Of a DNA stretch of 6,480 nucleotides, positions 5,700 to 6,480 are shown in pieces (the stretch's first letter is position 1; each line of letters begins with the position of its first letter). The stretch covers positions 1-6,480 of the forward strand of contig CAJYOV010000016.1 in the NCBI GenBank assembly GCA_913776405.1. The letters run 5' to 3'. The notes beneath the pieces were generated by a model that saw only the letters and a program-made list of their open reading frames with translations, searched no databases and was not told the origin of the DNA. The translations under genes were made by a program, and so were the position numbers. This DNA comes from Pseudobdellovibrionaceae bacterium. Its GTDB lineage: Bacteria; Bdellovibrionota; Bdellovibrionia; Bdellovibrionales; JAMPXM01.

Positions 5700-6480
5700 C
5701 GAATTGCCTCCGACTCAATCATCCATTCCATAAATCGCTTTGAATTTTTCACGTCGAAACCTTTGAGGTGCAGTGACGAGACTTGCGCGCGGTTACCGGT
5801 ATCGCTTGATACGACTGTGATGGTCGTATCGTTGAGGCCCGGCGTGTTTTTGAGAGCCGACGTGCAGAAGCGCACGTGCACTTTGCGCTGTTTGCCGTTG
5901 GTCACTTCAACTTTTTCACATTCAGGAACGGTCATGACGTTCACCGATGCGACACCTCGCTTTGAACCGAAGAACGCTTTGGCGAAGAGACCTGAATCGC
6001 TCGAGTCGCCACCAACGACAGACTTAACGTCTTCATTCAAGTTCACTTCACCCGTGACGAGTTCGACACCCATCGCGTAATCGTTTGCGACTGTCATCGG
6101 CAACAGATTCAAGCAGCGAACGAGTCGTGTGCGATTCAATTGAGCCGCGAACTTTTCGTCTTCAACTTTCATGGGCTCGGCTGCGCAATTCATGACGCGT
6201 AAGCCACCAGCCTGTTGAGCTGCTGTGATGAACGCCGTCGTCCACTTTTCTTGCCAAGCTGCGGATTGGGCCTGAAGGACTGTTCGCGTCACCGATGCCG
6301 GCGGTTTCATCTCCATCACGCGTAAAACGTCTTGAACCTGAGGCGCTGTCGTCGCATCGAACGTGCGACCCTCACGCTGTTCAGCAGGAGAAACAGCAGC
6401 GACCCAACGGCCGTAGCGGTCAAAAAGAAAAGCCGTCGATCGAATGTCAGCGTTAGCAAGCTCGTAGCGATCGCGGACAG
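5696..6480 (-). CDS. Unrecognised protein, C-terminal 260 residues (5' end beyond window)
   Basis: The frame is open from the window edge to a TGA at 5696-5698. A GTG at 6317-6319 could be taken as a start. However, the 53 codons before it read as ordinary protein in the same frame, and no ribosome site stands before that GTG, so the gene most likely begins outside the window. No transmembrane helix is visible in this part. Four cysteines occur (visible residues 98, 122, 187 and 205), spaced so that they could form two disulfides, which would suit an exported protein. A G-D-S-S-D-S-G stretch (visible 157-163) is only superficially like the trypsin G-D-S-G-G motif. The gene overlaps the next one by ATGA, so the two products are probably made together and may work together. 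I cannot assign a function. Confidence 0.85.
   Translation of the reverse strand, partial: VRDRYELANADIRSTAFLFDRYGRWVAAVSPAEQREGRTFDATTAPQVQDVLRVMEMKPPASVTRTVLQAQSAAWQEKWTTAFITAAQQAGGLRVMNCAAEPMKVEDEKFAAQLNRTRLVRCLNLLPMTVANDYAMGVELVTGEVNLNEDVKSVVGGDSSDSGLFAKAFFGSKRGVASVNVMTVPECEKVEVTNGKQRKVHVRFCTSALKNTPGLNDTTITVVSSDTGNRAQVSSLHLKGFDVKNSKRFMEWMIESEAIR
5707..5711 (-). promoter_or_regulatory. Ribosome binding site of the E-x-T-V-V protein gene
   Basis: A full GGAGG lies seven bases before the ATG at 5699, within the last codons of the upstream gene. The strong site at a 4-base stop/start overlap supports both the start choice and translational coupling. Confidence 0.8.

Noticed and set aside
5990..6010. 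Trypsin-like serine protease from a G-D-S-S-D-S-G stretch
   Set aside because: The canonical G-D-S-G-G is not matched, and no catalytic His or Asp motif was found in the visible 260 residues.
6317..6319. GTG as the true start of the first gene
   Set aside because: The same frame stays open for 53 more codons to the window edge with normal protein-like content, and no Shine-Dalgarno sequence precedes the GTG.
1..6480. Complete Zorya defence system
   Set aside because: Only ZorA/ZorB-like subunits are present. No helicase (ZorD), ZorC or nuclease (ZorE) is seen in the window, and the subunit order is reversed. The neighbours beyond the edges would need to be seen to reopen this.

Overview
The window is almost wall-to-wall coding, and every convincing gene lies on the minus strand. 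Read in the direction of transcription (from 6480 down to 1) there are five genes. They are: A, an unrecognised protein with its 5' end cut off (5696-6480); B, a Pro/Ala-rich single-pass membrane protein with three E-x-T-V-V motifs (4959-5699); C, a MotB/OmpA-like protein with a very long coiled coil (3185-4894); D, a MotA/TolQ/ExbB-like three-helix membrane protein (2249-3172); and E, an FHA-domain protein with a long coiled coil and a late membrane anchor, with its 3' end cut off (1-2214). A and B overlap by 4 bases (ATGA), and the other gaps are 64, 12 and 34 bases. B to E each have a recognisable Shine-Dalgarno sequence. This is almost certainly one operon, and neither of its ends is in the window.

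Region by region, C and D form an ion-driven motor pair of the MotAB/TolQR/ExbBD/ZorAB superfamily. D carries the Gly-rich pore helix (G-G-I-F-G-T-F-L-G, residues 182-190). C carries an N-terminal helix with an Asp (D24) where MotB has its ion-carrying Asp, and a C-terminal OmpA-like peptidoglycan-binding fold. About 350 residues of coiled coil separate the helix from the OmpA-like domain in C, far more than in MotB. E places a phosphothreonine-reading FHA domain and about 370 residues of helix in the cytoplasm, then crosses the membrane once and continues outside. B places three candidate phosphothreonine motifs on the same, cytoplasmic side and also crosses the membrane once. The simplest joint reading is an envelope-spanning stator or motor whose assembly or activity is set by Ser/Thr phosphorylation, with B as a phospho-ligand and E as the reader. 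The motor assignment rests on sequence. The phospho-switch is inference.

The organism is a diderm bacterium, since there is an OmpA-like peptidoglycan-binding domain and a Tol/Mot-type motor. The base composition looks roughly balanced. The combination of FHA proteins, E-x-T-V-V motifs and extra motor paralogues suggests a predatory or social lineage once grouped with the deltaproteobacteria (Bdellovibrionota or Myxococcota). That placement is tentative. No RNA gene, mobile element, CRISPR array, terminator or convincing promoter was seen, and no gene-free stretch longer than 64 bases exists.
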